Source: Dactylorhiza incarnata
Lineage: Eukaryota; Streptophyta; Magnoliopsida; Asparagales; Orchidaceae
Direction: 5' to 3'
Assembly: GCA_033032865.1 (NCBI GenBank)
Contig: JAWHQI010000040.1
Span: forward strand, 7,857,001-7,921,000
Length of the DNA: 64,000 nucleotides
Below are positions 1 through 9,528 of the stretch, in pieces; position 1 is the stretch's first letter; the number at the start of each line of letters is the position of its first letter. The notes beneath the pieces were generated by a model that did no database searches, had not been told where the DNA came from, and was given only the letters and a program-made list of their open reading frames with translations. The position numbers and the translations under genes are program-made.

Positions 1-719
1 TAAAAAGTTCTCCTGCCCAGTATATAAAATCCTTAGTACAAGAAGCTCGTGGAAGAAATAACTACTAGTCACTTATTGAACCCGTGGTTGATGCTGCTGC
101 TACTGAGCTAAGCTGGCTCACCTCCTCCTGTATCATACCCGGGTTGCGCTGGATCCCCCACCCCTTCCTTGATGAATCCTAGGCATTGGGCAGAAGGAAT
201 GAAGAGGCGGGACATCAAAGCAAAAGTAAACAAGCAGATGGTGGTGGCTTTATTTAGCAGGTAATAAATGTAGATTTGACTACTATAGGGGTCTACTTAC
301 ACATTTATATAATAATGCATAAGTAAAGAAATGATAATAAGAAGTAGTATCACGAAAAAAGGTAAAGCAGCTAACTACCATCACAGAGAAAAGTAACCTT
401 AACTTAAATTAATCCCCATACAAACGTATAAGTTAAGGGATCATTTTGAAAGCAACCCATCGTATAAAGATCCCATAATAATTTATAATATGGGGGTATA
501 TGTTTTATGCAATATTATGTATGATATGAAGTGTTATGCAAGGTTTTATGCAAATGTTCCATGCAAGTGCAACTCAGCCACACAACTTTGTGGGCACAGA
601 CCTTTAGTTCCCCGATTTGGAGTTAGCTAAACTCTCAGGTACCTCTCATAGTGGCAAACGGAGGTAGTGGGTTAGGCCACCCAACTCCTAGGACAATATT
701 AACACTACTTAACCTAGAT
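1..719. other. non-coding host sequence, nothing recognised
   Basis: This stretch is AT-rich with stops in all frames and shows no recognisable protein, RNA gene or element end. It runs up to the target-site duplication of the foldback element that follows. It could be decayed repeat or intergenic DNA; I cannot tell which. Confidence 0.6.
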
Positions 720-724
720 CCTAC

Positions 725-1124
725 TGATGCAGCACGCCCGGACCCGCCCCGGCCGGCGGAGTCACACCTGCCAGCGGAACACGAACTGGCACGCGCCGCG
801 AAAGGACTGCAGCCCAGACACCCCAACCCATCTCCGCACCTATTCTCAGTGCGGCGGGTTGTTGAGGCCGGGGCTCGATCCCCAGACCTCCTTGATAAGC
901 ACCTTTCCTAAAGCAGGTCAGTTGGTGATGAGGCCTGTTAGGAAAGGTGCTTATCAAGGAGGTCTGGGGATCGAGCCCCGGCCTCAACAACCCGCCGCGC
1001 TGAGAATAGGTGCGGAGACGGGTTGGGGTGTCTGGGCTGCAGTCCTTTCGCGGCGCGTGCCAGTTCGTGTTCCGCTGGCAGGTGTGACTCCGCCGGCCGG
1101 GGCGGGTCTGGGCATGCTGCATCA
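725..1124. mobile_element. 400-bp foldback element with 5-bp target duplication
   Basis: Two 186-bp arms (725-910 and 939-1124) are inverted copies around a 28-bp spacer (911-938). By eye they differ at only four positions, all transitions. The ends read TGATGCAGCA...TGCTGCATCA, and the same 5 bp, CCTAC, flanks both sides (720-724 and 1125-1129), which marks it as an insertion. It is GC-rich against AT-rich surroundings. The right arm holds a perfect match to the RNA polymerase III B box (GATCGAGCC, 969-977), with a one-mismatch A-box-like string at 915-925, so it may be an inverted dimer of a tRNA-derived SINE. The TG...CA ends with a 5-bp duplication could instead suggest integrase-mediated insertion of an inverted LTR-like unit. 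No transposase is encoded; the long mirror ORFs on both strands are products of the palindrome. Confidence 0.85.
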
Positions 1125-1129
1125 CCTAC

Positions 1130-2099
1130 ATACTACTCGGCACACCTAGCCAGGTGTTATAGAGCATATTGTACTAATACTGACATCCACTAGTCATTTC
1201 TTGACAGAGTGAATACCCACACTTGTCGAGCCAACGTACTGACGTCGGTGTGAACAACTGTCTAATACCGAGGACCCCCCACTTATATGCACAAGCACAT
1301 ATGCTACAATTGAATTCCCGAGCCACCGGCTCACCAGACTAATCAGTTAATTCTAATAAACACCAAACCACAACATGCAGTACATTCCATCATTAACCTC
1401 ACACCAAGCCCACTACCCGCAGGACAAGACCAACCTTACAAACCAAAACTATCTTCCCATAATATAGGGGGGTGTGTATGTGTACTTTGCTAGCTTATTA
1501 TTAGATTATTCTTTCAAAGTTACTTGCTCCTAACAGTTTAACGGTTCATCTTGGACTTCTCGAGGACTACCCTGTGAGGGGATCACAATGGTACTAGGAG
1601 GTATGATGGGATGACACCCCAAACCTCCCTTTCACAAGACACTTAGTTTTATTGGTGACTACCCAACACCCACTCTCTTATGTTACTCTAGTATCCTAGG
1701 ATGGTTTAATATTCGCAAGAAGGAATGATGTTCTCTTGAATACCAACACTTCACTTAAGAGTATACTACCCATATAACTCACACCACAACTAGGAGATGT
1801 CTTTAAGGGGCTTTTGCCCTTCCCACCATAGAATTGACCTACATAAACTCTCACTGATGAATACCTACCCAAGAACTCATAGAAAAACTCAAAAAAAAAA
1901 ACTAAACTCTTTTTTGCTATACGCAGAACACTTCAATTTTAAGGGGAAAGATTTGACATTTATGAAGGTCACACATGTCCCCAAGGTTTACATATGATGA
2001 ACCACACATCCAGTGGTTGTTTATGAACTATATTGATTAAATATCAGTAATTTATATTTTTCTCCCTGATTATTTCCATGGAAATCATTATATGAATAA
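1130..2099. other. non-coding host sequence, nothing recognised
   Basis: No ORF of note, no recognisable repeat boundary and no RNA gene. Short ORFs here show no family features. Confidence 0.55.
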
Positions 2100-2960
2100 T
2101 TATGACATAATCCAAATTTGTGAAGGAACTTCAGCTTCCTCCTACCCAAATGACATGAAGAAGCCTACAATGATCTTTTAAAATGCCTGAGATTAAATAT
2201 AAGATCATGTCATTAGGGTAGAAGGAAGCCTAAAATGTACTATAATAGAGATTGAATATTTTATAAGATCATGTCTCCGTATAATTTAAATAATTCACAA
2301 ATGCTATAATTAACCTTGTATGAACAAAGTACAGTAAATATTCATCCAAAAATTTCATTAAAATTACCAGAGCACCATATTGACCAGAGAGGTTCACTGA
2401 CCAAATTTCATATTTTTCTAATTTCATTTAGCCACATAATTAATTAATTTAAAGAACATTATATTAATCAATTTGTGAAGGAACCACTATATAATCTCAT
2501 CCAATAATTATAACAAAACTTGCAGAGCTTCATGATGACCTAAAAGGTTTATTGGTCAAGTATCATATTTTTAATAAATCATTTGGTCATATAGTTTATT
2601 ATTTTAATAGAATTGAATTTAATCAATTTATGAAGGAATCAATGTATAACCTCACCCAATAATTATAACAAAAATTGCAGAGCACTATATTAACCCTAGA
2701 TGCTCTCTAATCAAATTTAACATTTTCCAAAAATCAAATTACCATCTAATTAATTTAATTTATGATCACTGAACATAGGCACATGGTGAAGGGACTACCA
2801 AAAATTCTTATCTAACAATTATAATAAAATTTCTAGAGTCTCGTATGACCATATATTTGGCACTTGAAAGAAAGTTACCAATTTAAATATTAAATGGTAT
2901 GTGATGACAATGTCTCTAAAAATTCCATCAATATTATCCAAGGTGTATATTCATCTTATG
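2100..2960. repeat. degenerate ~155-bp tandem repeat, about 4-5 units
   Basis: A marker word (TGAAGG or TGAAC-like) followed by an AT-rich stretch and then a 'gcagagc..atattgacc' block recurs at 2321, 2476, 2631 and 2787, that is at 155, 155 and 156 bp. An earlier copy at 2121 lies 200 bp before 2321, so it is offset by about 45 bp, near where a small inverted repeat sits. Identity between units looks low. The period is in the range usual for plant satellite monomers (about 150-180 bp), but the array is short and old. Confidence 0.6.
2135..2228. repeat. short inverted repeat, 24-bp arms
   Basis: Arms at 2135-2158 and 2205-2228 are reverse complements with two mismatches around a 46-bp spacer. 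It lies inside the first unit of the 155-bp repeat and may account for that unit's extra length. It could be a very small foldback insertion; I saw no clear target duplication. Confidence 0.5.
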
Positions 2961-5159
2961 AAACTATCTACAAAGTTTCAAGCCCACCCATGGAGATGTG
3001 ACCTCACTTCCTTCATTAACCGTAATATGTATTCCTAGGGTTTCAACTGGGTTTATTCGGTATACCAACCCTAAGCCCTCTAAAATTACTGGTGGGACTG
3101 TTTCGTTTGATAACCAAGTGGTGACTTGTGTTTCATCTCATTTGGTTGAGGGATGGTCGCTCAAATCCACAAAGTGCACTTTTGGTTAACTAGGGTTAAC
3201 CTTCCCTAGGTGACCAAGATTGGATTCGAATTTACCAAGTTTAATCAAACCCAAATGGGCTGAGATTTTTGTCATGGCCATATAATGACCCCACTAGCCA
3301 TCCACCAGTGATTTGGTGGATTTGAGGTCCATAGACGATATATTTAACACACGTATAATTTAATAAATTATTACAAAATCGATAGGAAAATCATCTCCAA
3401 AAATTTTTGATTTTTAGATATGATGTAAGTCCTAGCTAGACTGGTCTACGGTTAAAGTTTTAGGCTATTTGACTGAGTGGATCAATGGGGCAACTAATTT
3501 AATTTCTGGTTAACCCTAGGGACACCTATCACCAAAAAGGGCGTTGAGAGAGATCCTGTGGATCAAATTACATGAAACAAATTTTAAAATAAACTTGAAC
3601 TCATGGGCCACCTTTTTATGTTGGCCACTTTTACAGATGAATCATCTATGTATTTTTAATAATTAAATCTATCCATAGCAGAATATGTGACAAATAGTGA
3701 ATTAAAACAATATAATTTAAATTTGATCTGCGTATAATAGATAACGCCAATCAGACGGCTCGTGTCCTTCATCCAAATGAATGGATGTACCATGACCTCC
3801 CATACTGGGAGAGTTTGGGCTTGACTTGCTGGCCACCCATGCACCTTCCCAGTCGGCATTTGCCACCACTGCCTTCGTCTAGGTAGTGGTCGGCGATGGG
3901 AGTGGTTTGTCATCCGGGGGTAGCCGGAATAGGGTTTTATGGTAGTGGAAAGAGGCTCAAAAACAAGACCCATGGGGAGCTTGATCCGAGCCTAATTTGG
4001 CTCATATAAAATCACAAATAAATTTGATACTATGCACTGAGGGAATAAGAGGGGATCGGACCAGACTGGTGGTCCCTTGTCTGGTCATTCGCAGGTTCAC
4101 CATGAAAGCTTGGGATAATTTTGGGGCCATGTCAATCTCCTGCTTAGAGTGCACGATTCCTTCTAAAATGTTGGGGGGTTTTCTCCTCTCCGATCTCTGA
4201 CGGAGTTAATGGCCTCAATTGAGGGAGAGGGAGGTTACAACATTGAATTCCATTAAAGTCCATGAAGTGGGATGTTTCGGCCGATTTGAATTCTTTGAAT
4301 TCTTTCTCTATGAGGCCAGGAAGTCTATAAATCTCCTCCAATTTAATTAGGGAGAATGAATTTGAACCATTAGAGTAGAAATTGGATGACCTATGACATT
4401 CAGAGACATGAATGCCCCTTTCTTTTTCTTCAATTTGGGAGGGAAAAATCCAATTCTCTCTCTCCTAGTCATCCCATCCAGAAATTGGGTGGCAATTTGT
4501 GTAATTTCAGTCAAGCCTCACTTAGTGGATCACACTAATTGGGCCTAGCCCAATTGGATTGAGCCTTGGGCTTGATTTTCCCAAATTTGGCTTAATCAAC
4601 CCTAATAGATTTAGTCTAACCCTAGGTCAATTTAGGTGGTATGACTAACCCAAATGGTTGTTCATGGGTCCCTTGAAACCACCCAAGGCCAATTGTGACT
4701 TGGTGTGATCAATTTGGGTCAAATTGAGCGATTTTGACCTAACTTGGTCAAATTGGGCCTTTTGGGTCCATATGTTGGCTTTGGCCTAATTCATGGAATT
4801 GAAAGGACCCAATGGGTTGTTAATGACCCATTGACCTCCCTTAAGGGTTAGGAAGGTTTGGGTGAGGTCAATTTGACCAATTGGAGACTAATTGGTCCTT
4901 AACATGTTATTTTGACCTATCTAGATTTAGGGTTGACTTTGGTCAACTTGACCACTTTGGTTGACCCTAATGGGCCCTATGTTACCCAAGGGACTCCTTA
5001 TGGAGTTAGGGGTGTCATGGTGGGGATAGATAGTCAACTTGAGGACCAAAAGTCAATCCCTAGACTAGGTAACCAGAAATCATTATTTGCAAACCAAAGT
5101 GATTTCACCTACTTACCTAGGTTCTTAAGGTTCTTTTGGCCATCCTAGAGCTTTGTAAT
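2961..5159. other. non-coding host sequence, GGTCAA/TTGACC-rich at 4.5-5.1 kb
   Basis: No recognisable gene. From about 4500 to 5050 the words GGTCAA, TTGACC and TTGGTC recur many times, giving a low-complexity look shared with 28355-28445. Apparent ORFs (for example 3656-3973 on the minus strand and 4912-5148 on the plus strand) have no family features and look like chance ORFs. Confidence 0.55.
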
Positions 5160-5166
5160 GACCTTT

Positions 5167-5403
5167 TCATGACAAAACCCTCCTATAGGTGTAGTTGTTT
5201 ATAGGATGTGACATGAAGGGTCCTTCTTCAACAGTAATAAATATTCTAGGATCAGAAGCTTCCATGAATTGCCTAACCCTTTCCTTCCAAATTCCAAAGT
5301 GTTTTTTTCTATATATGGATAACTTCATTGAACTGAGTTCTTTGTAGTTCTCTCCATAAGTCATGGTGAGTAGACTGATTTCCGTGATGAGGATCTTGTT
5401 CAA
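5167..5403 (-). pseudogene. Ty1/copia gag N-terminal fragment (element G)
   Basis: The minus-strand reading gives 78 residues with the N-terminal copia gag signature (FGIWKERVRQFMEASDPRIF, then a VEEGPF-type segment). This matches in layout the gag starts of elements B (55674) and C (52129) in this window. Gag would form the capsid of the cytoplasmic virus-like particle. Only the first part survives: the frame ends at 5167 and the sequence beyond resembles no gag. It lies just downstream (minus sense) of an LTR end at 5435, so it is the 5' stub of a truncated element. Confidence 0.75.
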
Positions 5404-5434
5404 ACTATTAAGCCCTTTTTGAACTACCTACCAC

Positions 5435-5575
5435 TGATATGTTTAGGGTACTCTAATCACCTAGAGGGGGGTGAATAGGTGTTTAAGTCTTTTTGAAATG
5501 CTAAAAAATATTCAAGTAAATCACCGCAGAAAGAGAAAACACATCACATAGTACACACCTATTTATAGTGGTTAC
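5435..5575 (-). repeat. element G 5' LTR, 3'-terminal part (left of the insertion)
   Basis: Read on the minus strand, this ends the copia LTR with the C-rich block typical of SIRE-like LTRs here (plus-strand CACCTAGAGGGGGGTGAAT). The LTR is split by the Athila-like element and resumes at 13165. The usual Met-tRNA primer site between LTR and gag appears to have lost about 10 bp compared with elements B and C. Confidence 0.7.
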
Positions 5576-5834
5576 TGATGAGTCCTGATTATATACACCT
5601 TCATGGACTCATCCGGGCCATTATTTAGTCAATATCACGCACTTTAGCCTTATTATAGTTTATAATTGATAACCCATGCTAGGTGCACAGTTTGGCCCAC
5701 TTTGGTGTGTTTTCGTGTTTATTTCCTTTCATAGTACTCATATGTTGTTAAGTGCCACTTTTGGTGGCTAGATCTGTGTTTGTGCTGGAATAGGAGGCGT
5801 GCAAGTGTTTCCGGTGCAATTCTGCACAGGAACA

Positions 5835-6195
5835 CTGCGCACGATCACTTGTTCTAGTGCGCACGACCACCGGTCGTGCGCCACTAATCGTGCGCACTTA
5901 ACCCTTTTTCACGAGTTCTGTCTGGTGTAGTGCGCACGACCATCGACTCCAGTGCGCACGACCATCGGTCGTGCGCCACTGCTCGTGCGCATTGACCATT
6001 AAATTTCTGAGTTCTGTTTGCTGTAGTGCGCACGACCATCAACTCCAGTGCGCACGACCACCGGTCGTGCGCCACTGGTCGTGCGAACATTGTATTTCAT
6101 GATTTCATCTCGTGCAGGTTCTGTCCAGGCAGTGCGCACGATCGCAGGATTCCAGTGCGCACGACCACTGGTCGTGCGCCAATGATCGTGCGCAG
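5835..6195 (+). repeat. four-unit array of nested perfect palindromes in U3
   Basis: Four units spaced about 95-105 bp apart each contain an inner hairpin with 10-bp arms GCGCACGACC / GGTCGTGCGC and a 3-nt loop (ACC, ATC, ACC, ACT). Around it is an outer stem such as TGCGCACGAT / ATCGTGCGCA (units 1 and 4) or CGCACGACC / GGTCGTGCG (unit 3). Outer stems differ between units while staying complementary. The same array is in the 3' LTR at 11595-11955. ORFs here are by-products of the repeat. Confidence 0.85.
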
Positions 6196-6210
6196 TGTTT
6201 AATCCAGCGC

Positions 6211-6220
6211 CTATTTAAGC
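6211..6220 (+). promoter_or_regulatory. TATA-like motif of the Athila-like LTR
   Basis: CTATTTAAGC lies between GCGC words just after the palindrome array and about 870 bp before the LTR end. It is the best TATA candidate in this LTR. Position and composition fit; there is no direct evidence of use. Confidence 0.4.
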
Positions 6221-7090
6221 GCCTGTTGCGATTTTAGGGCGGATTATTCATTCCGGGAGCGGGATTTCTGTTCCGTACGCCGCCGACCGCCCCCTTGGAT
6301 CGCCCCTACTTCATCTCCTACGTAAGGGGAAGCTTCCTCGGTCCATTCCTGGACATCCTCCATCGTCCGTGAGTGTTCTCCATCATCCGCAAGCCTCCAA
6401 GCAATCATTTTCGCTTTCCGCCCGGTGAGAAGAAGAAGAAACCTTGAGTCGAAGACGACGGAGCACGTAGGGAGATTGTGACAGCCCTCTACGCCGGAAG
6501 CATCGTCCGCCCGAGTCCGGAGGTAGCCCGACAACCTACCATTCCGGCCGTGAACGGCCGCTAGTCTTCACCACCGGTTATCTCCTTCCTCTTTCCTTGA
6601 TTGTACCCCTTTGAATCTTTTACTAAATGAATATGGTGATATTTATTTGATGAGAATGAACGTTTCTGTGTTCTTATTCATGGGTTGGTTGTGATTCACC
6701 ACGTTCAAGCGCACTCACTCACACACGCACGCAAGGTGTTTGCTCCGTGTTGGCAAGAGCTAACGACGGTTGTGAAGAGGTGTTTGCGACCCTCACTCTC
6801 TCGCGCCTGAGTCCACTTCATTCGCCTCACGAAGCACGGCATCGCGGCCGTTGCATCCACCTCACGTTGCGAAGCGGTGTTCTCGACCCGCATCTCTTTT
6901 ATTGTTGTTAAAATTAGGAAAACCAACCAAAAACCCCTTGTTGTGTTTGTGAAACGCTTGTGTAACAATATTCACTGCACGATTCGATCACCCATCCTGC
7001 ATTCCTCAAGAGACCGACATCCGGGGAATTTATTCTCCACAATTATTACTTGACAGCGACCGGTGCACTTGCCGACGCGCATCAAGTTTT

Positions 7091-7108
7091 TGGCGCCGTT
7101 GCCGGGGA
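7091..7108 (+). other. primer binding site, tRNA-Asp type
   Basis: TGGCGCCGTTGCCGGGGA begins 6 nt after the 5' LTR end and is complementary to the 3' end of plant tRNA-Asp, as is usual for Athila/Tat elements. It would prime minus-strand cDNA synthesis. Confidence 0.9.
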
Positions 7109-7197
7109 ACGCAGGCGTGTATCGTCTTGTGTCGTGACTCTCGTTACACGAGCAGTTGTTTTTGATCTTTTCATTTTCTTCTTGTTGTTGACAGTAC

Positions 7198-9528
7198 ATG
7201 CAGAGGCAGATTGCAGGTGAACTTGCACCTTTTGACCCAGAAATCGAACGAACCGCTCGCGCGCGAAGGCGTGCTGCGGCTCTGCAAGCAGCCATGGGTG
7301 ATCATGTGAACCCGAATGATGCTGATGCGCGAGTGTACGATGAGGGGCAAAATCCGGCCACTGATGAACAGGAGGCGGAGAGACCTCGGCCTCGTACTAT
7401 GAGAGATTATACCACCCCCACTGCTGGAAGCGTGTATCCGGGCTTTGGGCCCAATATCATGAACAATCAGTTTGAGATAAAGCCGGCGATCTTAAACATT
7501 ATCCGAAACCATGCTCAGTTTTCGGGGATGGCTAGCGAAGACCCGCATCTGCATCTGGCAGAATTCTCTGATATTTGCGGAACTTTCCGCTATGCGGGCA
7601 TTGCTGATGACACAGTCAAACTGAGACTGTTCCCCTTCTCCCTCCGTGATAAAGCAAAAGTATGGCTTCATTCCATCCCGCCCGGGACTGCTGCAACTTG
7701 GGATGCCCTTGCATCCAAATTCCTGGCTAAATTCCACCCGGTGGATAAGATTGTAAGCTTGCGGCGTGAAATCGCCACATTTCGGCAGTTGGATCAAGAG
7801 ACTCTTGCGGAAGCTTGGGAGCGCCTCAATGAACTCCTTCGCCGTTGCCCTGGCCACGAGCTCCAGCCATGGAACGTGGTTGAATTGTTCTACTTCGCGA
7901 TCGAGCCCAATTATAGGGCAATGATCGATGCTGCGGCCGGTGGTACCTTGATGAACCACACCCCTGAAGATGCCCTGCGGATTTTGCGTGACACTGCCTC
8001 CCACAGTACCTTCTGGACTGCAGGGAGAAACGCTCCAAGAAGCAGCCGAGGACTCTTCATGGTTGATTCTCTTCCTTCTCCGTCTCCATCTGCTGCCATC
8101 ATTACTTGTGAAGGATGTGGAGGTGGAGGCCACCATGCTTACGAATGCTCGGGGAACCAAGTGGTAGGTGATTTCGTGCACTTATCTTTAAATGAATCTG
8201 TGAATTATGTTGGAAATCAGTCCAAGGGGGCGCCGTATAATAAAACTTATAATCCGGGAGCGAGAAGTCATCCGAACTTCTCGTGGAATCCCAACACGCC
8301 CGGCCAACGATGGTCACCGGGGCAGTATCAAAATGATGCTTACGCCTCCGGGAGCCAACCGAGGCCGCCGCACCCGGATTACAACCAAGCACCCCCTACT
8401 CAAAAGAAGAGTAATTTAGAAGAAATGATGGAAAAATTCATGCTTGTAGCTAACTCGAATATGGCAAACCAAACTGCATCTATGCGAAACTTGGAGACGC
8501 ATTTGGGCCAATTGGCCCAAGCGCTAACTGAGCGTTCGCAGGGGTCCCTTCCCAGTAATACGGAAAAGAATCCCATTGATCAAGGGAAAAGTTTGGGGGA
8601 TGTGGTGGATGCCAATCCGAGTGAGCTGACAATCTCGTGTTCCATCAATCAGGTTGAAACAAAGGCTCTATGCGATTCCGGTTCCTCTCGCAATGTTATT
8701 GCGCTGCAAGATGTTGCGAAACTTCAATTGGAGATTAACACAGAGGAAAAGAAATCGCTGATTCTCGCTAACGGCACCATTATTAAATCCGAGGGAGAGG
8801 TGAGAAACGTGGAAGTAATAGTTGAGGGGACAACTGTGGTCGCGGACTTTCAGGTGTTGGGCCCCCGGGAAAATCAATCCATCCCTATCTTGGGGGTGCC
8901 GTTCTTGAAAGAGAGCGGCGCCACCCTTGACTTTGCCACGGGGTGTGTCATCTTACCTAACACGGCGCTGCAGCCCATTCATCTCGAAGCTAGAGCCGAC
9001 ACATCCACTCCTCCCCCTCTTGTTATTTCTGATGAACTTCTGAGTTGTGCAGGGAAGACGCATTTCCAAGAAACGGGTGAAGGGGAAATGGAGGAGCTCA
9101 AATCTGATGAGGAGGAAGTGATTGACTTTCGGAAAGAATTCGACGCCGAGAAGGAGGATGACGGCTGTCCGGGAAATGATGATGTGGATTTAGTCAAGAA
9201 TGCTGATTATTTTTCTTCTTGCGATGAATCGTGTAATAAACTGTTTAAGCGTTCCGTCTCTTGGGCCGATCCGGTGGTCACAGTGACACCGGAAGTGACG
9301 CCACCTGATTCTAAGGAGGAAAAATCTGAGAGTTCACAACGGTGGCAATCTCCAACCGTCACCAAACTGAAAAAAGAAAAACTTCTGCGTGACGCTCGTG
9401 CTGCCGCTCTTCGTAGCAAGATGGCGGAGGTTAGGGGAGCATTGGGTAATACCAGTGCTGGCCCTAAAGCCTTCACCTCCCGCCTACATGCTACGGGAGA
9501 TGCGCACCACAAGAGCGCTTTTAGTTGA
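7198..9528 (+). CDS. gag-protease polyprotein, Athila/Tat-like
   Basis: A 776-residue open frame with no internal stop. Residues ~95-245 are the Ty3/gypsy gag capsid region (LRLFPFSLRDKAKVWLHSIP is diagnostic). A CCHC knuckle CEGCGGGGHHAYEC starts near residue 304. A retropepsin-like domain spans ~475-590, with the catalytic triad at Asp493-Ser-Gly (ALCDSGSS), an ILANGT-like flap segment and an ILGVPFLKE-type second motif. The C-terminal ~190 residues are acidic then basic and of unknown role. Gag would assemble particles and the protease would mature them. No pol follows: after 9528 all frames close until the polypurine tract. The start chosen is the first ATG after the primer site. The large minus-strand ORF at 7492-8181 is a shadow. 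Confidence 0.9.
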   Translation: MQRQIAGELAPFDPEIERTARARRRAAALQAAMGDHVNPNDADARVYDEGQNPATDEQEAERPRPRTMRDYTTPTAGSVYPGFGPNIMNNQFEIKPAILNIIRNHAQFSGMASEDPHLHLAEFSDICGTFRYAGIADDTVKLRLFPFSLRDKAKVWLHSIPPGTAATWDALASKFLAKFHPVDKIVSLRREIATFRQLDQETLAEAWERLNELLRRCPGHELQPWNVVELFYFAIEPNYRAMIDAAAGGTLMNHTPEDALRILRDTASHSTFWTAGRNAPRSSRGLFMVDSLPSPSPSAAIITCEGCGGGGHHAYECSGNQVVGDFVHLSLNESVNYVGNQSKGAPYNKTYNPGARSHPNFSWNPNTPGQRWSPGQYQNDAYASGSQPRPPHPDYNQAPPTQKKSNLEEMMEKFMLVANSNMANQTASMRNLETHLGQLAQALTERSQGSLPSNTEKNPIDQGKSLGDVVDANPSELTISCSINQVETKALCDSGSSRNVIALQDVAKLQLEINTEEKKSLILANGTIIKSEGEVRNVEVIVEGTTVVADFQVLGPRENQSIPILGVPFLKESGATLDFATGCVILPNTALQPIHLEARADTSTPPPLVISDELLSCAGKTHFQETGEGEMEELKSDEEEVIDFRKEFDAEKEDDGCPGNDDVDLVKNADYFSSCDESCNKLFKRSVSWADPVVTVTPEVTPPDSKEEKSESSQRWQSPTVTKLKKEKLLRDARAAALRSKMAEVRGALGNTSAGPKAFTSRLHATGDAHHKSAFS

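Larger units (their letters stand above)
5576..7084 (+). repeat. 5' LTR of the Athila-like element (1509 bp)
   Basis: Starts TGATGAGTCC and ends GCGCATCA. It is nearly identical to 11336-13159 apart from the duplication there. It contains a palindrome array (5835-6195) followed by a TATA-like motif at 6211, so the array would lie in U3 upstream of the transcription start. Confidence 0.95.

Noticed and set aside
915..977. Possible tRNA gene from A-box and B-box matches
   Set aside because: No cloverleaf or anticodon arm can be drawn, and the B box is repeated in inverted form. A SINE-like origin is the more cautious reading.
721..1149. Two overlapping mirror ORFs of about 135-140 residues on opposite strands
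   Set aside because: They are near-identical products of the two arms of one inverted repeat and show no protein family features.
3656..3973. Possible small host gene (105 residues, minus strand)
   Set aside because: No family similarity recognised, no supporting signals, and surrounding sequence is non-coding.
4500..5050. Cluster of TTGACC words as W-box regulatory sites
   Set aside because: The words are part of a low-complexity repetitive texture with no adjacent gene.
5884..6090. Repeated short ORF with Arg/His-rich repeats (again at 11644-11850)
   Set aside because: It is generated by the palindrome array in the LTR. The DNA dyads, not the peptide, are the conserved feature.
7492..8181. 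229-residue minus-strand ORF
   Set aside because: It lies wholly within the gag-protease gene on the other strand and has no recognisable motif.
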